This document shows, piece by piece, positions 34,225-43,627 of a DNA stretch of 64,000 bases. The notes below the pieces were generated by a model, which did not search any database, was not told the origin of the DNA, and saw only the letters and a list, made by a program, of their open reading frames with translations. The DNA comes from Lophium mytilinum (lineage: Eukaryota; Ascomycota; Dothideomycetes; Mytilinidiales; Mytilinidiaceae). Location: contig MU004188.1 of the NCBI GenBank assembly GCA_010093605.1, positions 2,066,983 through 2,130,982 on the forward strand. Reading direction: 5' to 3'. A program made the position numbers and the translations under genes. The number at the start of each line of letters is the position of its first letter. The first letter of the stretch is position 1.

Positions 34225-35529
34225 CTACGCCTCAGCAAGTGTATCCTCTTTCGTTCCCGCCGTCCAAGGGCTTTTTCCACTTTCTGCAACCCTAGCTTCC
34301 TTGATAGACTCCCCAACGATTTTCTCGTCTGGATCGACACCCTCTCCAATCTCACTCCTGTCCTCCCACTTCGCATACAAGTCGTTTGGCAGCATCTGCT
34401 CTCCCTCCAACCTGTACAAGCCCAGCTTGTCTCCAACAGCATCATACCTCAGCATTGCTCTCCCTCCACTCTCTTTCATGATGTCGCGAATCTTCCCAAT
34501 CAGGCCAGCCAGCATTTTGAGGTCCTTCTGGTTCTGGTCCTCCCAAGCCTTAACTTGTGCCGCCACATCTTCCACTTCGGGGACCGCAAACATGCCCTTG
34601 GTGTGGTAGGCGCGAACGAGCTTAGGCGTCTGTGAGATCCAGAGCTGTGAGACCACGTCTTCGAAAGCAAGAGGTCTGTGCGCGACGCGGGTTTTGATCT
34701 CGAGGGTTGAGGAGAGCGGAATCACTTGGCCTTCCTTTCGGATTACGAGCTTGGAGCTGGTAAGAGAGGTTGTCCCAAGAGTGCTGCTTTCAGGAGATAG
34801 CGATAGGGAGCCTAGGACGCTGGAGAGGTTGTCGACTTGCGGCGCCCGGCTGTCCACGGGTTGCACATCCAGCTGGGTGTCAGCAACGCCAACATAACCG
34901 TACGTCTCATGCCGAATTACGAACTTTAGGCCACCGAAGTGATACGATATGATCCTGTGATGTCTCGTACTCCAGCAGACCTTGCGGCTAGTGCACTCCT
35001 TCTCGAACGAATGGCCGTACCCTCTGAACTCGTTCGGGCCAATGTACTCCTCCGCCTTGGTCTCCTCGCGACAGAAGATGGCGGTGTTGTTCGTGACCTC
35101 AACCTTGATAGTGAAAGCTTCCCGGTTGTTGCCGCTCCAGCGAGGATTCACAAAAGCAAGGAGCTTGCGGAGGTTGTTCCGGTCGGTCACGACGTCGATG
35201 GAGACGATGTCGAAGGATGGATGTGAGACGTACAACGCCCGAAAGAGCGGTTCGAGAGGACTGTCTGGGTGTAGTGCTGCGTTCTGAGCGAGGTAGACAT
35301 AGCCAGTGTCCTTTTCCAACTGGAAGGGGATGTTGGGAGGGGACCATAGGTCTGGACTGCCGGGGACGGCGATGGCCGGTGTAGCTTTTGGCGCTTCGAT
35401 CCAGTTGTAGGATGAGAGGTGCTCGACGTCGGTGATTGATGCCGAAGCTGGAGTGTTGAGGTCTTTGAGACCCAAGCGCGAGATTTCAGCTATGAGGTCG
35501 TTTGCCATTGTTGCGATTAGCTTCTGCAT
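34225..35529 (-). CDS. Conserved fungal protein of the family often labelled 'geranylgeranyl pyrophosphate synthetase'
   Basis: An intronless frame of 434 codons from the ATG at 35529 (a second ATG, MANDL, lies 21 bases on). Landmarks are PGSPDLWSPPNIPFQLEKD, DTGYVYLAQNAALHPDSPLE, IVTDRNNLRKLL-like (VVTDRNNLRKLLAFVNP), NNTAIFCREE, FGYGHSFEKE-like (FRGYGHSFEKECT) and HHRIISYHFGGLKFVIRHE. From memory, proteins with these blocks carry a geranylgeranyl pyrophosphate synthetase label in fungal annotations, but neither aspartate-rich DDxxD motif of real prenyl synthases is present, so I do not accept that function. The C-terminal third is charged and probably helical. It converges with the CorA-like gene, 35 bp between the stops. 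Confidence 0.75.
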   Translation of the reverse strand: MQKLIATMANDLIAEISRLGLKDLNTPASASITDVEHLSSYNWIEAPKATPAIAVPGSPDLWSPPNIPFQLEKDTGYVYLAQNAALHPDSPLEPLFRALYVSHPSFDIVSIDVVTDRNNLRKLLAFVNPRWSGNNREAFTIKVEVTNNTAIFCREETKAEEYIGPNEFRGYGHSFEKECTSRKVCWSTRHHRIISYHFGGLKFVIRHETYGYVGVADTQLDVQPVDSRAPQVDNLSSVLGSLSLSPESSTLGTTSLTSSKLVIRKEGQVIPLSSTLEIKTRVAHRPLAFEDVVSQLWISQTPKLVRAYHTKGMFAVPEVEDVAAQVKAWEDQNQKDLKMLAGLIGKIRDIMKESGGRAMLRYDAVGDKLGLYRLEGEQMLPNDLYAKWEDRSEIGEGVDPDEKIVGESIKEARVAESGKSPWTAGTKEDTLAEA

Positions 35530-36259
35530 GGATGCCTTGGTAGGTTTCAAAGTGTGTGTAGTCTAGAAGCAGGAAGCTATGCCTTCCAAGTGAAATGTCG
35601 ACTGGCAGCTGAAACTCTTCAACTACTTTCTCCTCACTGGAACTTTAGCCTTATCCCCGTATCGGAAACAGGAACTGTAGGCCGTGTAAGTGATATTTTG
35701 GAAATTGATGACTGGTTTTGTAGGAGGGAGAGAGGTCTGGAGGAAGGTGAGGCTATATACAAGTACCTGCCGTAGCCCCCACCGCTACTCCCTGACGTTG
35801 CCTTTACTACCTTTCGCAATCATACACATATACTACATAGGCTTGGTTCTTTCGGCCTACGGAAACGTCTATTAGGTCTATCGAATCCGTCTCTTCGTAC
35901 AAGACGTCAAGTAATGGTCCCTGCAGCTGCTCTCTCAGCAGCTCATATAACAAATCTGCCCATGTACGACGAAATATCCGCTCCTGCAGTTTGCCATGAC
36001 GGCAAGGTAAGGCATCTCTTCGAGAGTAGACAAGCCAAGTATATCACGTCCAGCATGTGCCAAAGAGAACTGCTTCCAGTTCTACGACTTCTCAACTCGA
36101 ACTGCAAAGACTCAGGGACTATGTCGACTTTCGGACTGTACAGATTGGATTGCTGTTTAGACCTAGTTCCTCCTAGTCAACCATGCTTCCCCTAACAGTG
36201 GTGACCAGTAGTAACAATTGAGCGGGCAAGTGACAAATCTGTGAACCTAGACTTATGGT
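35530..36259. other. Intergenic
   Basis: Contains the presumed promoter of the gene ending at 34225. Small open frames are not supported by any resemblance. Confidence 0.45.
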
Positions 36260-37221
36260 CTATCTAGTACTGTACGACTCCTGACCTGTGACTTCGCCTC
36301 TCGCTTGATCTCTCTCCCTTCTTGCTTGATCTCTCTCGCCTATGGCTTGATCTTTCTCCGTTATGGCTCGATCTTTCTCCGTTATGGCTTGATCTCTTTC
36401 TGCCATAACAGTTCGGAACTGGGCGTCGAGTTGCGATAAGAGGGCGAAAGGTGAAACAAGCCCGTATGGTTGCTGAGGCGCTGGACCTTGGCCGCTACTT
36501 GTCGTTATGTTAGCTTTGAGTTTGACAAGGAGAAGCGAAAGAGAACGTACAGGGCTTGATGCGGCTGCGTGAGAGCTACCTGAGGCACTGAAATGGCGTC
36601 TGAGCTCGGTGGTGGGACTGGTTGGGAGGAAGATCTCAAAGCTAGGACCAGAGGCGGCCAGGTTAGAGGGCCCTGCTGTTGCGGAGGCTGCGGTGCTCTG
36701 GCAGGCTGCTGGTTTAAAAAGGCAGCGGAGTCTTGCGCTGCCGGCTCATTAGAGAATAATTCGGCACCTGGCGTGTAGATGGGCGGCCCAGTATTCTGTT
36801 TCCACCAGTCCCAGGAGGCGTAGAGGTATTGACAGGCCTGGATAGGTTAGACTGAGTTCTTTGTAGTATGTAGGGAGCGACATACTTTTCCTACATGCCC
36901 CATCGAGCCGCAGTAGTAGCACTTGTTTTCGCAGTTTAAAAAACCGACGCAATTGCCTCCGTGTCTCTCGCGGAGTTGGTGGCATCGAATGCACTTTGAG
37001 TGGTCAGGTGTACCACCTACGTCCGTCATCTCCGTATCAAGGATTGTCCAATACTTTGGGGGTCGATAGCTTTGAGCTCCTGAGGCTTGACCAAGCTGCT
37101 GAGGGGCTTGATCGGGCTGTTGATGGGCTTGATCAGGCTCTTGATAGGACTGATTGCCGCCCTGGGCGTAGGCCGGGCTTTTTGGGTTATGTGCTGAGTC
37201 ATTGCGGTTGTGGAACGCCAT
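36260..37221 (-). CDS. Zinc-knuckle protein with Gln/Pro-rich N-terminus and heptad-repeat coiled coil
   Basis: Exons 36886-37221, 36551-36837 and 36260-36497; introns 48 bp (AAA|GTATGT...TATCCAG) and 53 bp (GTACGT...GCTAACATAACGACAAG), 286 residues. Exon 1 starts MAFHNRND, has a Q/P/A-rich segment (PDQAHQQPDQAPQQ), and ends in cysteine pairs CIRCHQL and a CCHC knuckle CYYCGSMGHVGK with its last cysteine supplied by exon 2 (ACQYLY), so the knuckle spans the intron. Exon 2 is Pro/Gln-rich. Exon 3 has five seven-residue repeats, ERDQAIT/EKDRAIT/EKDQAIG/ERDQARR/ERDQARG, predicted to form a coiled coil. CCHC knuckles bind single-stranded nucleic acid; the family is otherwise unknown to me. It is not recognisably a retroelement Gag, because no capsid or protease sequence adjoins it. 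Confidence 0.62.
36290..36410 (-). repeat. 21-bp coding minisatellite (5 units)
   Basis: Five 21-base units on the minus strand encode the ERDQAIx heptads; on the plus strand they appear as repeated GGCTTGATCTTTCTCCGTTAT. Confidence 0.85.
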
Positions 37222-38689
37222 GCTTTGCAACGTTTTCAGCTAATTATGGAGTGAATGATGATGATGAGTGAGGGAGAGAGAGAGAGGAGGCGGCGCCGAG
37301 GTGTTTACCTCGCTGCTCCGACGAAAGGCGCTAAGCATCGTGACCCGATGCCACCTGCCCATTATAGAGATTGCGTAGGTACTGTAACTCTTTCCTTAAA
37401 CCTGACTTTCTGCACTGACTTTATCGATCTCGGCACCTACAAGACGCCCGCGACGTCCCGCTCACGCGGCGCATAAAAAAGGTGGCACACTCAACCGCTT
37501 TCTGCGTCTTATACACTTGTCTACCGCTGTCTGTGGTGCTTCAATACATTTTTTGAAATGTAAAAGAGGTAGAACCTCCCAGCCTTGTGATATCTAGAAA
37601 CTTGTTGAAGCACTCCAAGCAGTGGCAGACAGGTGTACACACGAGACTGCAAATGACAGATCTTAATGAGTGTGCCACTTTTTCCTTGCCCGACGTGCCG
37701 CTCTCCAGCTGGCAGGCTATCTCTACCCTGCAACGGCATTCCTCCCGACGTACAATCCCAAAGTTCCCGACGCTACTGCATTCATAGCCGGCGCATTGAA
37801 TTCGGACAGTAGGGACCACAGACACCGGTACACATGAACCGGCGGGCAGGAAGTGAAGGGTATCAAACTTGCGTATATTCGATACGCTTAGATGTCAGGC
37901 TACGTGACAAACTTGGGTTTCGTAAATTGCTCCGAGCGCATCGGTACTGGCGTTGACATCCTTTGGAAGAGGTATGCATGGGTACGTTGAATTAAGCTTC
38001 TGACTTGTTTAGTCCTGGATTTATAGGCGCGAATCGACTCTAGGGTATGCGCGGCGGCTTCGCTTTAAGGTGTTCGGAACTCCACCTCCTCCCTCTCACC
38101 CGGAAATGTTCGATATATCCCGTCATGTAGATTCCACTAAAGTACCCTTGAGAGCAGCGATTGATTTGTGAGTAATTTCTTGCTCACCAGTTCAAATCTC
38201 CAAGCTTAAGAACTTTCCATGGTGCCTGAAACTTCGAGCTCAGGTCGGGACATCCCCGACCGTGGCGGTGTTCATGACCCCAGTATGCAAGGGACTGTGA
38301 TACCCACAGTCGAAGTGGTTACATTAGCTTCGCAATTTTGCCGTCATTTGAAGAACTCTTGACAGTAACACGCACTGATCTGCTGAATTTGGAAGTGGGA
38401 TGAAACTGGCCAGGCTGAATCGAATGCTGATATTTCGAAACATCCTACCTAGAGCCGGAGGAAATGGGACACTTGCTTGGGGAAGCGTCGACAAACTAGG
38501 ATGTATGCGGGTGCCCCAGTAATGGAGAAGGATCAGCGGTCTACAGTAGCGTCAGAACGATTCGAATGAGATCATCCGTGTGTCTTCAAAGGCTATCCCA
38601 TCATGTGCCCTGAACAGCACGGAAGAAGTCGGCACCTAATTTTCTCATACCAGCTTCTCTTCAGGAGAAGAGTACGAAATCGTGTCCTC
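37222..38689. other. 1.5-kb intergenic stretch
   Basis: No gene supported. A GA-rich simple run lies at about 37265-37290, just upstream of the zinc-knuckle gene. A 75-bp segment at 38306-38380 resembles 40955-41029 (TAGCTTCGCAA, TGAAGxACTCTTxAC), another dispersed-repeat fragment. Confidence 0.5.
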
Positions 38690-39000
38690 TCATGTCAGCC
38701 CCAACTTGACCTGACTTGGTTTCATCGCTTCACCTTGCATAGCCCCATGATCATAACACTCACCCACAAACGTCCACTTCTCTGGGTCACGATCCGCCGG
38801 CCTTAGGAGCACAGGAACAGAGCAGCCGAGAAGAACAACGACCTTACCCTCGAGCATGGCGCAGCTAGGTATCATGCCGAAGAAGCCTGTACTCAGACCG
38901 CAGAGTCTCATCCCCGCTTCCGTAGTCACATGCCACACCTTCCCCGCCAACCACTGCTCAGGCGGACGCGCTTCTGATTCGCTATCATGCTGCTTCTAGC
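38690..39000 (-). pseudogene. HET-domain protein, C-terminal fragment
   Basis: A minus-strand frame reads EARPPEQWLAGKVWHVTTE, GMRLCGLSTGFFGMIP, GKVVVLLGCSVPVLLRP and WTFVGECYDHGAMQGEAM, then stops at 38690. That is the typical C-terminal end of fungal heterokaryon-incompatibility (HET) proteins, where LLGCSVPVLLRP and F(V)GECYVHG(V)M are recurrent. No HET domain itself is found upstream: a possible splice acceptor (GTGCTAG) precedes it, and about 90 bases further on the same strand lies the 3' end of a membrane-protein gene. It is therefore most simply a remnant left by rearrangement, though a distant upstream exon cannot be excluded. Confidence 0.7.
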
Positions 39001-39086
39001 ACCAGTCCTATGTCCTTCTTAGCGCTGAGGGAGCACAGAGTCTGCTATACAATGAGATAGGTGCTCACCGTAATGAAGCCCTGTTT

Positions 39087-40240
39087 TCAGGGATTCGTTT
39101 CCGTGTTTGCATTATCGTCCCGCGGTGCGAATGTCAAATCTCCGCGCTCATCAAAACGAGCCATAAATCCCCATCCAAACACGACATCCGCGTGTGAAAG
39201 CACATACTCGCTCAAATGACTGTCGAGAATGTCCACTTCAGAACGCGCGTCTTTGTTCTGGATAAGGCGAGACATGGAGTAGACTATAATGCTCACAGTA
39301 AGTCCGACAACATACGTAATGAAAACATTTCTACTATTTTGGGGACCCGCAACTGTGTCGAGTCTAAAGGTCCAGGTAAAGCCAAGATAGATTCCGAGTC
39401 CGAGGAGCAATGCCATGAGGGACGTGGAGAGTAGCATCTGGGGGGCAGAAATGGTTACGACTGCTGCAACACTCGGAGTGAAACATGTTTGGCGAAGGAA
39501 TTGTGGTCGATCGTGAATCAACTGGGCTTGAACGTGATCAAGCTCCGTGGGGTCGCACGGGCGCAACTCAGCTCTCGCTTGCAGCATCGCTTGAAGATGA
39601 TGCCGACCACGACGACTACGCACCGCCGGTCCGGTGCGGCCACCAGCCTGCTCCGTATCGTGCTCTTGGAATGCAGCATTCGGCCCCATCCCAGCTCTGC
39701 GATTTGGCGACATGATGATTTCTCCCCCTCGAATCCATGATCGAACTTGCTTCGCGCTCAGCAAACGACTCATAATCCGGTGCTGGGTGGTGGCATAGTA
39801 GACAGCCATGAGAGCAGTTGTCAGGCTGAAGATAAGAGATCCACGAGCCGTCCAATGTGTCTGACTAAGGGCGTCCAAGGAAAGAGCGGTAATGGAAATT
39901 TGAGCTAGAAGGGCAGACTGCTCCAGGTCAAATGATGTTCTTTGTACTAGAATAAGTCTGCACTCACAGCCACAGAAATCATGGTACATCCATCCAACAC
40001 TGACGTCTTGAAGTTCATGGCATCGTCAACGCCATCATCCCCAGAAAGCTGGCCAAGGACCTGGCTTTCTACTCGCCAAGTCGTGTTGCTTCCAAACAGA
40101 TACAGAAACAGGCCAGACACTCCATATAGTATTAAAAGTTGAAATGGACGTCTAGCAGCAACGCTGGTAATAAATTGTATCAGGCGAAACGCGACTTCTG
40201 TGACTTGCACTACACTACCAACCACAGCCAAGGGATCCAT
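39087..40240 (-). CDS. Fungal multi-pass membrane protein, unknown function
   Basis: Exons 39968-40240 and 39087-39917 with a 50-bp intron (GTGAGT...GAGCAG), 367 residues. The N-terminus MDPLAVVGSVVQVTEVAFRL resembles the short helical N-terminal domain shared by many fungal NLR-type and associated proteins. Membrane segments are visible at about residues 33-50 (LLILYGVSGLFLYLFG), 110-150 (after SLDALSQTHWTAR: SLIFSLTTALMAVYYATT), and near residues 250-310 (MLLSTSLMALLLGLGIYLGF and VFITYVVGLTVSIIVYSMS). A charged cytosolic loop separates the pairs. No transporter signature is seen. It sits on the same strand as the HET fragment and near the NLR pair, so a role in the same recognition island is possible but only by association. 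Confidence 0.7.
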
Positions 40241-40399
40241 TGTCAGAGTAGGCGGGGAGGGGAGATGGCCGTTGGTCAGTGTTAGTCAGTTTGAGGCCGG
40301 CCCGGTAACGGTTCGAGAGAATTGGTAGAGGTAGACGGGCAGGAAGTCGAGTCTTTATGCTATTTCACCTTGGGCTCAGTGAAAGGCTGCGGCTAATGG

Positions 40400-40875
40400 C
40401 TTGAGCGGGGAGGCGAAGGCGAAGAGCTGTCGGAAGACCGTGCGCTGAGAGTTTCTCGAGCGCACAAATCGGAAGGCGCTAGTTGCGCCACAACGACAAG
40501 GCTGAGACCGCAATGTGTTAACTCGTAAAACTGTGAGATTGGCGATAGGTAACTACGACTCTCAAAGAGGTCTGACGCTTGAATATGCATGGGCAAGATG
40601 CGTGTAACAGGCTGCATCGCAGTAATACGATTCAGCTGGTAGATGATGTAGGGGAGCGAAGTGCCGGCCATAGCTTGGCACAATCTGCATCGTCGTATCG
40701 TTGAGGTTCTGTGCGCATGACGAGGCATCATGTGCTGCGAGATGCAGCAAGAGGCGTCGCGGCAGTATGGTGAATGGCGGAGGGGGACGCCGAGATGGGA
40801 AGGCTGAGACACGAAGAATGGGGGCGTGTAGCGGGAGCTTAAGAGCTTACACTATTGGCCGGTGCGGACCAGGGT
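40400..40875 (+). repeat. Dispersed repeat, copy B
   Basis: Second copy of the repeat at 31800-32405: ACAAGGCTGAGACCGC at 40496, GGCGATAGGTAAC, GGTGAATGGCGG near 40768 and GGCCGGTGCGGACCAG at 40857. The minus-strand open frame over it looks like a by-product of composition. Confidence 0.6.
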
Positions 40876-41122
40876 TACCGAAGATCGTACCGGTCGGGGA
40901 ATCCTCGATGATCGCGAGTGCTGGTCCTAAAAAGCATAGGTGACCGCCATGTTTCTGTGGTCGAAATAGTTGCATCAGCTTCGCAAGTTTGGCTATGGGC
41001 TGAAGGACTCTTCACTGTGACAACCGATTATTTCCTTTGAATATTCAATTCACCTGTTTACGTGAATGCGATAGTATTTCAAGTAGCTAAACAAAAGCGA
41101 ACACTGATGCTTTGAGATAGTA

Positions 41123-41347
41123 CAGCCTCTGTGTGCGTCCGGCGAACTAGCGCAGATTTCAGCCACCAAACTAAGCTGCAAAAGTGGTGTAGCTTGAAAA
41201 GTAACACCTCGCGGTACCGTGCTTTTGGCGGACTTAGCACAGTCTTGGTAAGGATCGGTCCAGAAAGGGGCTTGCTCCGCTCTAAGACCACCTATTTCAG
41301 CTGTGGCTTCAAATCCGCGCTACTTCACCGGACGCACACAGAGGCTG
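41123..41347. mobile_element. MITE copy 2 (mariner-like, TA target)
   Basis: 225 bp between TA dinucleotides (41121-41122 and 41348-41349). The inverted ends begin CAGCCTCTGTGTGCGTCCGG and extend about 48 bp through GAACTAGCGCAGATTTCAGC with few mismatches. Same length and layout as the copy at 31401-31624. No coding capacity. Confidence 0.9.
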
Positions 41348-41449
41348 TAATGGTTTGAGACACTAATTTTCCACAATCAAAGGAAAAGAGAAAAATGGTA
41401 TTGGGAAGAAATAAGGTTCTCCTACTAAGGATATACGCCACCTAGTCCA

Positions 41450-43054
41450 TCATTCCAAACCAAACCGATCCCATCTCTCAAGAACCTTCTCCTTGACATT
41501 CTCCGGATAGCCGTTCGCAAAGTCGCACGTAACCCAATTCTGCTCCATCTCGTATTCCAACGGCAGCAAACAATTTCCAACAACCTTCCCACCTGTAAGC
41601 TTCGTGCCAGGACCATGCGACATGTACGGCACGAGCGGATACGCATCCACATCTTCAAAATGATACTCATCCATCGAAGGCCTGCAACGCGTTGCAAATG
41701 CCCACATGACATCGTTGAAGTTGAAGGGATCGATGTCATCACCAACAACAAGCAAGCGGTGGATCTGCATGCCGCACTTATTGCGGAAAACGAGGTTCCC
41801 AATCTTGTTGCAAAGCTCCGCTGCGTTCGTGCGGAGGGCGCGCAAAGCGGTTCGGTCAACTTGGATGGCAGCCCAGATAACCTGGGATTCGTACAGCGTG
41901 AAGACTTGCTTGACCGGAAGACCATTGTCTTGAAGTAATTGTCTGATCTCTGCGGAGGCCAAGGTACCAATCATGGTATGAGTTTCGTCTGGCCCTGTTG
42001 CTCTTCCTGGTACGGAGATAGGAAGAATGGCGTTCTCGCGGTGCGTAATGGCGTTGACCTTGTAAAGTGGTTGCATCAATTCTTCATCCAGAAAGCTGTA
42101 TCCGTGCATCTCCCCGAAAGGACCCTCTTTGCCTCGGTCCGTCACTGAGATCGTTCCCTCAAGGACGATTTCGCTGTTGGCGGGCACGTATATGTCGTTT
42201 GTCTCGCATTTCACTAACTCGAGCGGTGATCCACAAAGAGATCCCACGTACTCCGCCTCCGTCACTCCGCTCGGAAGAGGCATACTGGCTGCCATGACGG
42301 CAATCGGCGGAGCACCGAGGGCGATAGCGTAGGGCACGTCTTTTCCGGTCTTTTGCCACTGCTCAAAGATCCGCGCGATATGTTGAGGCTTCAGGATGAG
42401 GCCTGCCATTCGGTTCTTGTCGTGGATCATGGCGCGCGCAATTGACCAGTTCGTCCAGGGCTCCGTTGGATGTTGAACGATGTTGATGCCCAGAGTTTGG
42501 ATATAGTCGCCACCGTCTGCCTTGTTCAACAACGGGACTGGGAGTTTTGTAAGATCTACGTCGTCTCGCAGAATTCTCCTATCTTTGCAAGGCCCGGAAC
42601 TGACATGTACGGGAGGTATCGGCGCCGTCTTCTTCGCGGACAACATTCGGTCGATAATATCCTCTAGACTGGCCGTGGGAGGGAGCCCGATGTGTCGTGC
42701 TAGTCGTCGATACGCGTATTGGGGATCACTAGACAGCCCACCCGATGCTCCCAGAATGCGAAAGAGTCCATGCTTCGCACCTTTGACGTTGTTGAATAGC
42801 GGAGCCTTTGCACGGCGCTCGTATACTCGTCTTGTGATGGCAGCGACTTCGAGATGTGGGTCTACTTCTTCGTTGATCTCAGCGAGGTCGCCGTCTTTCC
42901 GGAGCGCGTCAACGAACAATCTGAAATCGAGATGCGAGGAATCTAGGGAGTAAGGCCGACTGAGTCCACGATGTTGACGCTTAACTTTCGGAAGAACGAA
43001 ATGATTGAGACGAGAGCAGAGGGGTCGCAAGCTTGGTACAAATCGATGGGCCAT
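41450..43054 (-). CDS. FDC1: Ferulic acid decarboxylase, UbiD family (prFMN-dependent)
   Basis: Intronless, 534 residues. Non-oxidative decarboxylation of cinnamic, ferulic and related acrylic acids to styrenes, using prenylated FMN and Mn2+/K+. UbiD landmarks are GINIVQHPTEPWTNWSIARAM with the flavin-contacting Arg near residue 207, and the catalytic Glu-x4-Glu in RGKEGPFGEMHGY near residues 310-315 (equivalent to the Arg/Glu triad of Aspergillus Fdc1). Further blocks are PGRATGPDETHTMIGTLASA and the C-terminal ENVKEKVLERWDRFGLE. The protein is about 34 residues longer than Aspergillus Fdc1 at the N-terminus; the extra part is Arg/Leu/Ser-rich and acid-free, like a mitochondrial presequence. 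It is transcribed divergently from PAD1, 573 bp between the starts, matching the known gene pair. Confidence 0.95.
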   Translation of the reverse strand: MAHRFVPSLRPLCSRLNHFVLPKVKRQHRGLSRPYSLDSSHLDFRLFVDALRKDGDLAEINEEVDPHLEVAAITRRVYERRAKAPLFNNVKGAKHGLFRILGASGGLSSDPQYAYRRLARHIGLPPTASLEDIIDRMLSAKKTAPIPPVHVSSGPCKDRRILRDDVDLTKLPVPLLNKADGGDYIQTLGINIVQHPTEPWTNWSIARAMIHDKNRMAGLILKPQHIARIFEQWQKTGKDVPYAIALGAPPIAVMAASMPLPSGVTEAEYVGSLCGSPLELVKCETNDIYVPANSEIVLEGTISVTDRGKEGPFGEMHGYSFLDEELMQPLYKVNAITHRENAILPISVPGRATGPDETHTMIGTLASAEIRQLLQDNGLPVKQVFTLYESQVIWAAIQVDRTALRALRTNAAELCNKIGNLVFRNKCGMQIHRLLVVGDDIDPFNFNDVMWAFATRCRPSMDEYHFEDVDAYPLVPYMSHGPGTKLTGGKVVGNCLLPLEYEMEQNWVTCDFANGYPENVKEKVLERWDRFGLE

Positions 43055-43627
43055 GGCTTCCGTATTGATGATACAGCCTAGAAAAGAGATGAAACCAAGT
43101 GCGGCACGTACTCAGGACGGAGCTCTTAAGAAATGGTATAGTGCAAACGCAGCCGGTCTCATGAATGATCTCTATCACGAAAAGAAATCCATGACCGTCG
43201 GCGAGCTCGGAGCGAGGTTGCTGATCCCAAGTGGGCAGTCTGCGTGGGTCAGCACAACAAATCCGCCTAGCTGTCGATCTTCAATTGAAGCAAAGCACGA
43301 GACTGGTACGTTGTCTCTGTACCTGAGGAGCCTTCGTTACAAAGTGCTGACTGAGAGGGGAACCGATGGCTTGGCAAAAGTCACGTGGTGACTAAGAGAT
43401 GAGTTATTGCTGACTGATAGGTAGTAACATGCACCTAGTATTCGTAGCGGTTTTGACGTCGTCATGTTGCACTGGCCAAATCGATGACCGAACATCTAGA
43501 GAAGAAGTAAAAGGGCGGGTACCTGGGACATGTGAGCCTGAAGCGATTGACCAGCCACGATATCCGAGCCAACCTCCCTCCTCGCAGGCTTTCTATCATT
43601 TTATACAGGCCCTGATTTACGTGCAGT
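43055..43627. promoter_or_regulatory. Shared divergent promoter of FDC1 and PAD1
   Basis: 573 bp between two divergent starts. In aspergilli a Zn-cluster regulator gene lies in this cluster; none is present here. No specific operator could be defined. Confidence 0.5.

Noticed and set aside
36847-37230. Retroelement Gag fragment (CCHC knuckle)
   Set aside because: Not RIP-mutated, spliced into two further exons with a coiled coil, and without capsid or protease sequence nearby.
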